Below, piece by piece: positions 46,405 to 57,500 of a stretch of DNA of 64,000 nucleotides. The notes beneath the pieces were generated by a model. That model did no database searches. It was not told the origin of the DNA and worked only from the letters and a program-made list of their open reading frames with translations. How positions within the stretch are numbered: position 1 is the first letter of the stretch; each line of letters starts with the position of its first letter. The DNA is from Yamagishiella unicocca. Taxonomy: Eukaryota; Chlorophyta; Chlorophyceae; Chlamydomonadales; Volvocaceae. The translations under genes and the position numbers were made by a program. Where the stretch lies: positions 1 to 64,000 of the forward strand of contig BDSL01000142.1 of the NCBI GenBank assembly GCA_003116995.1. Reading direction: 5' to 3'.

Positions 46405-46795
46405 CAGCGGGTGCCACCGTTCGGGGGGCTGCAGCGGGTGCCACCGTTCGGGGGACTGCAGCGGGTGCCACCGTTCGGGGGGCTGCAGCAGGTGCCACCG
46501 TTCGGGGGGCTGCAGCAGGTGCCACCGTTCGGGGGGCTGCAGCAGGTGCCACCGTTCGGGGGCCTGCAGCAGGTGCCACCGTTCGGGGGCCTGCAGCAGG
46601 TGCCACCATTCGGGGGGCTGCAGCAGGTGCCACCGTTCGGGGGGCTGCAGCAGGTGCCACCGTTCGGGGGGCTGCAGCAGGTGCCACCGTTCGGGGGGCT
46701 GCAGCAGGTGCCACCGTTCGGGGGGCTGCAGCAGGTGCCACCGTTCGGGGGGCTGCAGCAGGTGCCACCGTTCGGGGGGCTGCAGCTGCAGCAGA
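46405..46795 (+). repeat. 27-base minisatellite, 14 copies
   Basis: Fourteen head-to-tail copies of a 27-base unit containing ccaccgttcggggggctgca. The unit length is a multiple of three and lacks stops, so every frame is open: PPFGGLQQV on the + strand and AAPRTVAPA or TCCSPPNGG on the - strand. The first copies carry a G (GCGG) where later copies have A (GCAG), and two copies have GGCCTG in place of GGGCTG, giving a traceable expansion order. There is no evidence that any frame is translated. Confidence 0.9.
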
Positions 46796-46879
46796 CAACA
46801 ATGGACATGAGCGTACGTGTCCTGCCACCCGCAGGTAGGGGTGTGTGTGTGTGTCGGGGCGTCTGTAATTTTTCTTACC

Positions 46880-47475
46880 GACTATAGCGTCCAACATCGG
46901 CTAATAGACGGCCGGGGACAATATCCGATCTATAGTCGATCTGGACTATAGTCACCAGCTAAAGTTGATCTGGACTATAGTCATGGACTATAGCAACCGA
47001 CTATAGCCAGTACCGATGTGAGTGCGGTGGCAGCATGCACAGGGCGGTCATAGCCTGGCAATGGAATGAATGGAATGGTCGATGAGGGATGACAGTTGAT
47101 AGGAGCTGCCCCGGCCAGTTAGATATGTATTCAAATCACATCTGGCTACCCTCCATGGATTACATGAGCGGACAACATGTGGTCGATGACTGGATGGTTC
47201 CCGAGCATAATGTAACCTAGAGATGATATCAACTACAGTCCTTAGACAAATTCAGGCGTTTTACACAGTCACGCCTATGACATGGCTTTCCCGTGCATGG
47301 CCTTGCCATGGCCATGGCTAAGTGTTACCCGGCTCGTCTATATCTGGCATCGACTATAGTTGAGCTATAGCTGGTCGGCTATAGTCCACCAGCTGATCGG
47401 CTAAAAGAATGGTGTATGCATGGACTATATCCGTACCGGCTTTTACTCCGAAAAGACCGACTATAGTCACGCTCC
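46880..47475. repeat. CTATAG-palindrome-rich repeat region
   Basis: Two clusters (about 46,880-47,010 and 47,335-47,470) carry many copies of gactatagtc or ctatag palindromes in various contexts. Between them lies about 330 bases of ordinary AT-richer DNA. The arrangement could be the two ends of one non-autonomous element. I did not find a clean terminal inverted repeat or target-site duplication. Confidence 0.45.
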
Positions 47476-47887
47476 CATTTTACAGACGGGGTGAGGGGAT
47501 GGGTGGGGGGAAGGGGGAGGAACCCCTGTACATACCCAGGTGGATGGGAGGGGCTAGGGGGGGCTCAATTGCGTCAGTTATGGCCCGGCCCGGACCGGCA
47601 GCAATTTCGGGGTTAGGTTGTGGGAAACTGTGGGAGGGAGGGGGGCGGCAGCAGCAGCGGGGGGGTAACGTGATAGCAGTACGTACGTACAGCGGCTAAG
47701 TATCGTAAGCGCTGGGACAGCCCCGAAACCAACAAGCAACAGCGGTGGACAGCCCCGAAACCAACAAGCAACAGCGGTTTCAGGCGACGAGACGCCGCTC
47801 CCCTGCCATATCCGTCCGCCCCCCGCCCCTCCGCCCGGTATTCAAAACCCTAAGACCCTTTCCCCCCGCCCCGCCTGGCCTGCTCAG
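47476..47887. other. G-rich intergenic stretch
   Basis: G-rich DNA with a direct repeat of ggacagccccgaaaccaac at 47,713 and 47,748 (35-base period). No gene recognised. Confidence 0.4.
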
Positions 47888-49443
47888 GTCACGGCGCCGG
47901 TGGCACGCTCCGAAACCGCCATTCCTAGTCACCGATATCCAGGTGGGTGGCCGGGTGGGTGGCTGGGTGGCTGGATGGGGTAGGTGGGGGTGCACCGCCA
48001 AGGCACACCTTGTCCGCCGCTTCCCACGGCATACACACAAACACACACACACACACACACACACTCTCCCCCTTGAACGCCCACCCTCGCCCGCCAACCC
48101 GGTTGGACGCGTGTTTAAACCGAACCTCCCGCTAAGACCTGCCAAAGTGCCAATCGTCCAGTTTACGACCGTGTGTTTCCTCACTCTCCCTCCCTCCCCC
48201 TTCCTCCTCCACCTGGGGGACCTGCAGAGCTCCACTCGCTTGTGGGAGTCGCTGCCTGCTGACGTCATGAACGCCGCCGTACAGCTGCACCACACTGCAC
48301 CTGCATCCGGCGGCGGCTGGTGTTGAAGCACAGCGGTTATGAGTCGGCCATGGAGGTGGGGTGGGGGAGGGTCCCGGGGGAGGTGGGGTGGTGGAGGGGG
48401 CCGGGGTGGGGGGGCCGGTCACGCCTAAACCTGATAAACATAGGGCCCTACGCGCATGACGAACATAGGGCCCAGACCGCGTGCATACAACCGCGTGCAC
48501 GACATCGCACTGACTTTCGGGCACTGCCGCACGCCATCGCACGGTTTCTTCATTCTCCCCCCCTCGTGTCTTCCGTCCCTTTCCCATCCACCTCGGTGTC
48601 TCCCGCCCCTTCGCCCCTCTTGCCTACCCCCCTAACTCCCCCGTGTAACTCCCTACCTGCCCCCCTTGCGTTTTGCCCCACACGCACCCCTAAGGACCCT
48701 ACCCTCTCATGTGGCATGGCTTGTCCCGGCTCATGTATCTGGCCGCCGCCTCCTCCGCCTCCTGCTCCTCCTTTTTTTTCCATCCTGCCCCTCCCGGCCC
48801 AGCGGTGCAACTCCCCCCCCAGGGCGACTCCTTTTCCTTCCTTCCTGACCCTCCCCCCGGTGCAACTCCTCCCCCAGGGCGACTCCTTCATCCTGCTGGC
48901 CTTCCGCACCGTCAAGCAGGCGGTGGCCTTTGTGATGGACCTGCAGGTGGGCTCCAGGGTGGGGGCCCAGGGGTATCAGCGTCCAGGGAGGGGAGGGCGG
49001 GAAGGCGCTACCGTTACCTCCCTCGCTAAACCGCCCGGATGCTGCTGCTGTTTCTGTGCTGGCGCTCGTCCAGCTTCCGACCTACCCACCCCAACCGCCC
49101 GGCGCTCCTCCGTCCATCTATCTCCCTACCCTCAGGTGGCGCGAGCGTATAGGGTGTACTAACACCCTCACCGCCCCGCCCCCGTAATACATGCTAGGCC
49201 TAGTGCCAGCGTACCCATTATTATTATTATTCTCCCTACCCGCCATCATTATTAAGCTGGCAGCACACACGCCCCCTCGACAGCCCATGCCACTGTGTCG
49301 TATCCTCCGTACCAGCGATATTTCGTACACGGGTTTTCATTGCGACCCCAGTACTAGCACCCTCCCCCTCCCCCCCTTCCCTCCTCCCCATGCAGGCCCA
49401 GCTGCTGGTACAACCCTGGCCGGAGGCTCTCCGGGGGCCGTAG
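47888..49443 (+). pseudogene. Class III adenylate/guanylate cyclase, truncated and frameshifted
   Basis: Four exon-like pieces with GT/AG borders reproduce the N-terminal part of a class III nucleotide cyclase catalytic domain. About 47,888-47,942 ends PPFLVTDIQ; 48,228-48,355 gives SSTRLWESLPADVMNAAV and then, in a shifted frame, RRRLVLKHSGYESAME; 48,878-48,946 gives GDSFILLAFRTVKQAVAF; 49,396-49,443 gives AQLLVQPWPEALRGP and a stop. The TDIQ aspartate is the first metal-binding position of this family (family knowledge). Defects: net loss of one base between HHTA (ending 48,299) and RRRL (from 48,308), loss of the usual F before TDIQ, an extra L in GDSFILLAF, and a stop after about 90 residues, so the second metal aspartate and the transition-state residues are missing. 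A short duplication of the exon 3 acceptor (gcaactcc to ggcgactcc) lies at 48,807-48,835. Introns contain a CA repeat (48,031-48,064). Confidence 0.72.
49136..49231 (+). mobile_element. ATT-tailed short element, copy 1
   Basis: Starts ggtggcgcgagcgtataggg, contains a hairpin agggtgt-acta-acaccct (49,151-49,168), continues through a C-rich stretch and ggcctagtgccagcgta, and ends in an ATT run. The reverse complement recurs at 53,597-53,702 and partial copies at 55,566-55,621 and 58,385-58,424. Probably the 3' end of a non-LTR retroelement. It lies in the last intron of the cyclase relic. Confidence 0.6.
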
Positions 49444-49962
49444 AAGGTTAAGATGTGTATTGACGAGGGAGGAATGGGCTGGGGGCCCTTGGTTCAGTGG
49501 ACGGCGGGGGCGACAGGGAAGGAGACCCGGTTACACGACACAGGACGGAACCCAGACATGGAGTGGGTGGTTTGAGGAGATTTGCGGGGGCTCCGGCTGG
49601 TGGGGGGGAGAGAGGGAGCTGCCCGGGCAAAGGGGATCAAAGGGGTTCATTGCACCACCGGTATCTCCATTCGATGCTGCAGCAGTGCACATCTATCACC
49701 TCGGATCACCTCGCATCCCCGCTTTGTCACACCTGGCTCATGGCCCCAGACCCCAACCCCCAAAGCCCTTCCGCATTGTACCCCTCCCTTTGATTCCCTT
49801 TGATTCCTTATCCTCGGTTTACCATGTCGAAATACCCGATTTCATTGCGCCCCCCCAGCATATCCTGTCCGTTTCGATCGTGTACAGGGTTTTCACACCC
49901 TCCCCGAGCGAGTAACCGGTCATTTTCTGTCCCCCCCCCCCCAGCTCCGTCCCCCCAGCTAC

Positions 49963-50049
49963 CTGGCCCAGCGACGCCGCCGCGATGGGCTCCGGTGTCA
50001 GCTCCCCAAAGACCTCGTACCAGGGCGCGCCAAGCTCGTCCTGGAGCAG
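49963..50049 (-). pseudogene. Orphan exon of an ABC1/UbiB-like kinase
   Basis: An 87-base phase-0 exon (acceptor CTGCAG, donor GTAGCT on the - strand) encodes 29 residues ending in YEVFGELTPEPIAAASLGQ. The PEPIAAASLGQ stretch is the alanine-rich nucleotide-binding loop that defines ABC1/ADCK/UbiB atypical kinases, which act in quinone and lipid metabolism in plastids and mitochondria. The preceding LLQDELGAP matches the usual spacing in that family. Neither the preceding KxGQ-type exon nor the following VYxA exon is visible within about 300 bases on either side, so I read it as a detached gene fragment. A gene with very long introns cannot be excluded. Confidence 0.68.
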
Positions 50050-51490
50050 CTGCAGTACAGTACGACAAGGTGCGGTGGCGTGCTCGAGGAGCTGTGGGTC
50101 AGTAAACGCTGGTGGGTTTCGCGGTTAGTGTCTGCTATGCTGGCTACTCACAGTTATTTATTTGTTCAACACAGGACTTCATTTGCTCAGCAGGAGGCAT
50201 GCCTGATTCCAAACATTCACCACAATCGTAGCTGGGCCACTGGCCTAACCTACGAGATGGCGTGCGCACGTTGAGATAGTTCGTTGATGGAGATAGCGCA
50301 TGGCCGAGATCAGCCGGTCAGCATAGCCTCGTGATATGACGGCGGAACGAACATACTGATAGCCGCACTAAGTCACTGTCTGGTTTCAACATGGTCGTGT
50401 GCGTGTGGGGTTCAGTGCCCCACCGCACAATGATGTGTTTGCGTACCCTTATTATTTGGACGGACCGTACCCCATAGTATCCAGCAGCCACCGACCAGGT
50501 AGCTCGCCATTTTTTTTTATTTAGGGTTATTTAGGGTTATTTTATTTTATTTTATTTTATTTAGGGTTACTTAGGGTTATTTTATTTTCACCTCCCAAAT
50601 AAATGCATGCATCATCAGAACTCCTGACCATCGTACTTGATCCCAGCCAGTGCCATTACAAGCGCCACATGGCTGTGTGGTTATTATTGCTTGCCAGCGC
50701 ATCGCGCCTGATTAGGTCCTTAGAGAGCGAGGTGAGATGGGAACGTGACGCGCCTGCCAGCAGCCACGGTTCATACTGTATGTATGCGACATACACGTGG
50801 GGGGCGGCTCATTGATTTGTCAGTGAGGCCCTGTGTAATCGATACCACGTGCCGCTATAGTCGGTGCGTGGCTGGGCCCCGCCCAGAAGTGATAACAGGA
50901 AAATAGCCCCAGCAGCCCACCTAGCAACTGTGGCTGGTATCATCGATGGAACGAACCCTCATCTCCGACATGCGGCTGCTGCACGCTACATACGTGCCAT
51001 GCTGTTGAAGGTCAAACCCTAACTCTCGTCCTCTGCTCTCACTGCCGTCGCGATGTGAGTCGACCCCTGGAATCCCCCCAAAAGTAAGCTCCGCCGTACG
51101 CCTGGGCCTCCCCGCCCTAGCCCCCCAGCAGTAGTGTGCCTGCCTCCACCGCCTTCTGCTGGTAGCTTACTGGCTCACCCGCCATACATTTGGACACCAC
51201 CAGTCAGCAGTATATATAGTGATGAGCCCCAACCCCTCCGTGCGTCCACACATTTGCTCTCGGCGATCGAGTGCATGGCAACCAGCTTGGCGCACAAGCA
51301 AGGACCACATACACCCACACTGCCCTGGCAGCACCAGCTGTTGGCGGCGGCGCTGGAGGCGCAACCTATATGGCTGCACACGCACGCACATCGGCGCTGC
51401 GGTGCCTCCACACACCGAATGGGCCAGACACATTAGCTGTCGGCCACAGCTTCGTGCATTGGGCCCTTGCCTCGCCAAAGACGTCTGAAT
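50050..51490. other. Intergenic region with telomere-like tract
   Basis: No gene recognised. At 50,511-50,590 there is an AT-rich tract mixing tttagggttatttagggtta with TTTTA repeats. It resembles degenerate plant/volvocine telomeric repeat (TTTAGGG or TTTTAGGG) but is short and imperfect. The part nearest 51,490 probably includes the 3' UTR of the ankyrin gene. A TGTAA-type signal on the - strand is visible only far away (about 50,655). Confidence 0.45.
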
Positions 51491-51574
51491 TTACTGCGGC
51501 TGCGTTGACACCGAATTAATCACCGCTTGCAGCTCCACATTGTCTCCAACATAGTCCAGCACCGTCTTCCCATC
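51491..51574 (-). CDS. Terminal exon of the ankyrin gene
   Basis: After acceptor CAACAG it reads DGKTVLDYVGDNVELQAV, then a short tail ending STQPQ and TAA. It is a capping half repeat. The DGKT start matches exons 12 and 13, supporting the same phase-0 splice. Confidence 0.75.
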   Translation of the reverse strand, partial: DGKTVLDYVGDNVELQAVINSVSTQPQ

Positions 51575-54500
51575 CTGTTGCAGATCGAGGCGTGCAAGAG
51601 GATGAAGGTACGTATGTTGGCGCCGTACACCGCAACTGAGTACGTCTATGCAGGGGTAGACCATGCTTAGGGTTGAGGAGTGATAGGGTTCAAAGCGAGG
51701 AAATGGCAGTTGCGGTAACAATGTAACATACCGCTGAGCTGTGAATGAAACTCCACAGAAATGTTACCTACCGGCGGCGGACAGCGTGTGTTAACTAAGC
51801 CTTTGCCCGGTCGTCGTACTTCATGCCACCCCACCCTATGGTCGCCGCTTGTGCAAATCGTCGTCCATGGCCTTGTTAGTGGAAACGGTGGTTTGTGACA
51901 GCCGTGCGTGTCCTGAAACATATCTATCCACACGGCTTGCTTATGTTGTCACCCCTTAGAGCGCACCTTGTCTGCCGCGTCCTTGTTCGCGCCGGCCAGG
52001 AGCAGCTCCCGCACAACCTCCATGTGACCATTGACAGCACCCTGGATCAGCGGCGGCGTCTTTCCGTCCTGTCATCAGGTGGAAATTGTGAGCAAGGGCG
52101 GTGCGGTCATCAGTCGGTCTGATGGGCTGGAGGGCGGGTGGGTGCGTGGTGATGCGCCGCCCCCACTCAGCGCCTCAGTGCCTCACCGCCCCCACCACCA
52201 TATATACTCAGTGGATGGCACGCTGTTGACTAATACGCTAGCACCAGCAGCTGGCGTGTATACCTACGTATCTTCATGCATGAAATAAAGTCCCTTGTTC
52301 TCCGGAGATATATATGATCCTGCCCCTCTATCCATAGTCCCCAGGGACCTCAGCCAGCTGGGAGGGTCTTGCTTCTGATTGCATCCCAACCGTCCGTGCT
52401 CCCCCACCACGCCCAATCATTCGTCCACACCCAATCATCCCACCGTGCGTCACCGCACATGCAAGTCCACAGCCCCACCCGAGATTTCACAGCAGTTGTT
52501 TTGCACAATGGCATGGGCCTTACTATCACCACGAGCACAGAGGCGCAGTAGTTCATCCAGTGGTCCATTTATTTTCATGCACGTGCGTGGTGACAGCAGC
52601 GAGCTGGCAAACCGGTGATGCCGCCCTTGTTGGATAAGAAGCCACACCACACTAGCCACATGTGCACGACGGCTGCCCTAGCTAGGCAGGTGCGCCTCCC
52701 TGCTACAGCCTGACATGCACACATGATACATGCACGCCTGGGTCGTCATGCGCGTGTGCATGGCAACGCACGGAGCACCGCCTAACAGCCAGATACCCCA
52801 GCCCCATCTCTCAGAGCGCACCGTATCTGCTGTGTCGGTGTTTGCGCCGGCCTGGAGCAATGCTCGCACAGCCTCCACGTGGCTGGAGGCACCCATGATC
52901 AGCGCCGTCTTGCCATCCTGTCAGTTGGCAGTTGGAGACAGCCGAGGGGCGGCATACGTGGTGCTCGGTCAAGCGGGAAGATGGTTGGTTTGTTGGGGTG
53001 ATGTCATCTATCAGTACGAAAGGCGGTCATGGTGTTGGTTCGTTGAGTCTGGCAGGTAGGGACTCGGTGTGATCTGCTGCACGGACGCCCTCACTGATGG
53101 CACCATATATACCGCTACACTCAGTGGCATGCTATTGGACGAAGTGGACCGACGGCTGGCATATGAATTTCATCGCAAGTACGTAAACATGTACCGGTAG
53201 GCGCCTTGTTCAAGCCATGCATGCTGCAATCAGGATCCGACCCCCTCCCAGAAGCCTCAGCGATCCTAGTACTTGGAGATAGGTAGGGCCACACTTCTGA
53301 GGATGGCATCCCATCCCATCCATGCACCCGCCTCAACCACCATGTCCCACCATGCAGCGGAGGTATCGCAGTTCCGCCTGTACCGACACGCACACAACTA
53401 CTTATTAGTGGCTCCGGTCACCATGTGATCCCCATCCCCACCCACACCCGCTCACCCCGCCTTGCCCCGTCATGCAGCAAAGGTATCACAGTCCCGCCCG
53501 TACCGACGCATGATGCACGCCTGGGTCGCCCTTAGTTCGTTTGTGGCAACGGACGGAGCACCGCCCACCATATGCCCCAGCCCCTCCTTAAGTTGCCAAT
53601 AATAATAATAATAATAATAAGGTTACGCTGGCGCTAGGCCTTGCGTGTGTTAAGGGGGCGGGGCGGCGGGTGAGGGTGTCAGTACACCCTATACGCTCGC
53701 CACCTATCATCAGAGCGCACCTTGTCTGCTGCTTCCTTGTTCACGCCGGCCTGGAGCAGCGCCCGCACAACCTCCACATGGCCATTGACAGCACCATAAA
53801 TCAGCGCCGTACCGCCGCCACTCTTCATCAGTTTGTTGGAGGGGCGGTTGAAGGCAGGGCGGGATAGTGCGGTTGATAAGGATCGGAACTTGACAGCGTC
53901 ACACAAGTAATATTTGGCAGTCATCTGCCATGCGGATTTCAATGTATTACTCAATTACTTCATCAGTGACCCAATCAATCCCTGTTGTGCCCCAGCGACG
54001 TGACTAGAACCCTTCCTTTGAGCCTTACAGTAGGCAGCTGGGTGGGAAGGAGGGCCTCATTTCTAATAGCATCTATCACGCGCCCCAATGCACGCCGCTG
54101 CATTCATCTATGCGTGCACCCTGTGTGCGCCCTGCGTGCTGTATGTGCTGCACCACGCGTGCAGGCCCGCAGTACGTACCTGCTCTGTCTGCACGGAGTT
54201 TTGGAAGACTCACCGCTGCCGACCTCTGGATTACTTCGCACGTACACGATTTCAGTTGCACTTGTTTGCTGCAATGGACACCGCTGCTATCGATCTTGCC
54301 AGAAGCACAGATCTATTACTGTTCATAGCCCACGCGCACACTGAAACAGCGGATTGCAAGCCAGCAGTAGTGATGCCACTCTCTCTATTAGGACTAGCAG
54401 TCACGCCACACGAGATAGATGCACGCGCACGACAGCTAGCCACGCGCACGCACCCTAGGCGGCTACACCTCCAGCCACCACCGCTTCAATATCGAAATCG

Positions 54501-57500
54501 TGCACGCAAGCCCACCCGAGTCAGGCACATGCATGTGGCAACCATGATGCACAGCCCAGGCGCCAACGCCACATCTGATGCCACCCCTGCTGCCTTAGCT
54601 AGAGCGCACCTCGTCTGTCACAGCTTCCTTGTTTGCGCCGGCCTGGAGCAGCTCCCGCACGACCTCCACATGGCCATTGGCAGCGCAGCAAATAAGAGGT
54701 GTCCAGCCCTCCTGGTGATGACAGGTGGCAGTTGGAGACAGTGGTGGCATTATTTATTTGTCTGTTGGTTGCTATATGTTGAGTCTGGCAGGTAAGGGCT
54801 TGCTCGTCGGTATGTTGTGCACGCTATCATAGGCACCACTGTTAAGGGCTTGATCGTCGATATGTTGTGCACGCTATCATATGATCATGGCAACGCACGC
54901 ACGGAGCACCGCCCACCATATGCCCCAGCCCCTCGTTTAGTTGCCACCTATCATGGTCATCAGAGCGCACCTTTGCTGCTTCCTTGTTCACGCCGGCCTG
55001 GAGCAGCTCCCGCACAACCTCCACATGGCCATTTGCAGCACAGGAAATAAGAGGTGTCCAGCCGCCCTGGTGATGGCAGGTGGCAGTTGGAGACAGCAGG
55101 GTGGCAGTTGGAGACAGCATTATTATTTATTTGTCTGTTGGTTGCTATATGTTGAGGCTGGCAGGGTAAGGGCTTGGTCATCGATATGTTGTGCATGCTA
55201 TCATAGGCACCACTGTGCGCAGATCCAAGCCCACCCATGTTCACCCCATGCAACCAAGTACGTCCCAAATCCAAGCCCACCTAGCTACCTGCTGCACCCC
55301 AGCGAGTGCCATCCATCGATGGGCTGCAATTCTGGAGCTTCAGCCAGCTTGCTTGGTGGGTCTAACTTCTGATGGCATCCCATCCCATCCATGACCCCGC
55401 CCACATCCACTCATCCTGCCGTGCCCCGTCATGCAGCAAAGGTGTCGCAGTCCCGCCCGTACCGATACCCACGTACTAGCGACTTATGAAGCACTGACAC
55501 TGCTGCATGCCCTCCTGGCTCCGCACGCGTTTTACACTACTTATTCCCAACAGATCCTCAGTTCCCCACCCCCTTAACACACGCTATGGCTACGCCCAGC
55601 GACACTATTATTATTATTATTCCCAACAGATGCCGCCACCTGGATATCTAGTGCCACCGCTAGCTACATGCATGACCTACACTTAAATCACTGTGATTAG
55701 ACCTACCGACAGACCACTGTGATCATATCTACCGCCTCAATGCCTCACTGCTGCGACCTTACATGATGCACGCCTGGGTCGCCCTTAGTTCGTCTGCTGT
55801 GGCAACGCACGGAGCATGGCACCGCCCACCATATGCCCCAGCCCCTCTTTTAGTTGCCACCTATCATCAGAGCGCACCTTGTCTGCTGCTTCCTTGTTCA
55901 CGCCGGCCTGGAGCAGCGCCCGCACAACCTCCACATGGCCATTGGCAGCACCATAAATCAGCGCCGTACTGCCACTCTTCATCAGTTAGTTGGAGGGGCG
56001 GTTGAAGGCAGGGCGGGATGGTGCGGTTGATAAGGATCGGAACTTGACAGCGGCACACAAGTAATATTATTTGGCACAGTCGTCTGGCATGCGGGTACGG
56101 TTTCACTGCATTACAGCAATTATGTCAGTGACCCAACCCCTGTTGTGCCCCAGCCAGCGACGTGACTATAACCCCTCCTTGAAGCCTTACAGTAGGCAGC
56201 TGGGTGGGAAGCAAGGAGGGACTCATTTCTGATAGCATCTATCACGCGCCCAATGCACGCCGCTGCATTCATCCATGCGTGCACCCTGTGTGCACCCTGC
56301 GTGCTGTATGTGCTGCACCACACGTACGTGCAGGCCCGCAGTACGTACCTGCTCTGCCTGCACGGAGTTTTGGAAGACTCACCGCTGCCGACCTCTGGAT
56401 TACTTTGCTTGCACGTACACGATTTGCAATTGTTTGCTGTAATGGACACTGCTGCTATCGATCTTGCCAGAAGCACAGATGTATTACTGTCATAGCCCAC
56501 GCGCACACTGAAAAAGCGGATTGCAAACCAGCAGTAGAGATGCCACTCTCTCTATTTGGACCAGCAGCCACGCACGCCACACTAGATAGATGCACGCGCA
56601 CGACAGCCACGCACCCTTGGTGGCCCATGCAACCAAGTACGTCCCAAATCCAAGCCCACATATCTTCCTGCACCCCAGCGAGTGCCATCCATCTATGGGC
56701 TGCAATTCTGGAGCTTCAGCCAGCTTGCTTGGCGGGTCTAACTTCTGATGGCATCCCATCCGTCCCATCCATGACCCCACCCATCCACATCCACTCATCC
56801 TGCCGTGCCCCGTCATGCAGCAAAGGTATCGCAGTCCCGCCCGTACCGACACCCACGTACTAGCGACTTATGAAGCACTGACACTGCTGCATGCCCTCCT
56901 GGCTCCGCACGCGTTTTACACTACTTATTATTCCCAACAGATGCCGCCACCTGCTGGATATCTAGTGCCACCGCTAGCTACATGCATGACCTACACTTAA
57001 ATCACTGTGATTAGACCTACCGACAGACCACTGTGATCATATCTACCGCCTCAATGCCTCACTGCTGCGACCTTACATGATGCACGCCTGGCGTATGGGT
57101 CGCCCTTAGTTCGTCTGTGGCAACGCACGGAGCATGGCACCGCCATCCATATGCCCCAGCCCCTCTTTTAGTTGCCACCTATCATCAGAGCGCACCTTGT
57201 CTGCTGCTTCCTTGTTCACGCCGGCCTGGAGCAGTGCCCGCACAACCTCCACATGGCCATTGGCAGCACCATAAATCAGCGCCGTACTGCCACTCTTCAT
57301 CAGTTACGTAGTTGGAGGGGCGGTTGAAGGCAGGGCGGGATGGTGCGGTTGATAAGGATCGGAACTTGACAGCGGCACACAAGTAATATTATTATTTGCT
57401 TGGCACAGTCGTCTGGCATGCGGGTACGGTTTCACTGCATTACAGCAATTATGTCAGTGACCCACGCAAGCTGTTGTGCCCCAGCGACGTGACTAGAACC

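Noticed and set aside
54200..54240. Possible micro-exon (cag/AGGTCGGCAGCG/gtgagt on the - strand) repeated near 56.4 and 59.45 kb
   Set aside because: Conserved between intron copies simply because the introns are duplicated. Twelve bases give no protein evidence.
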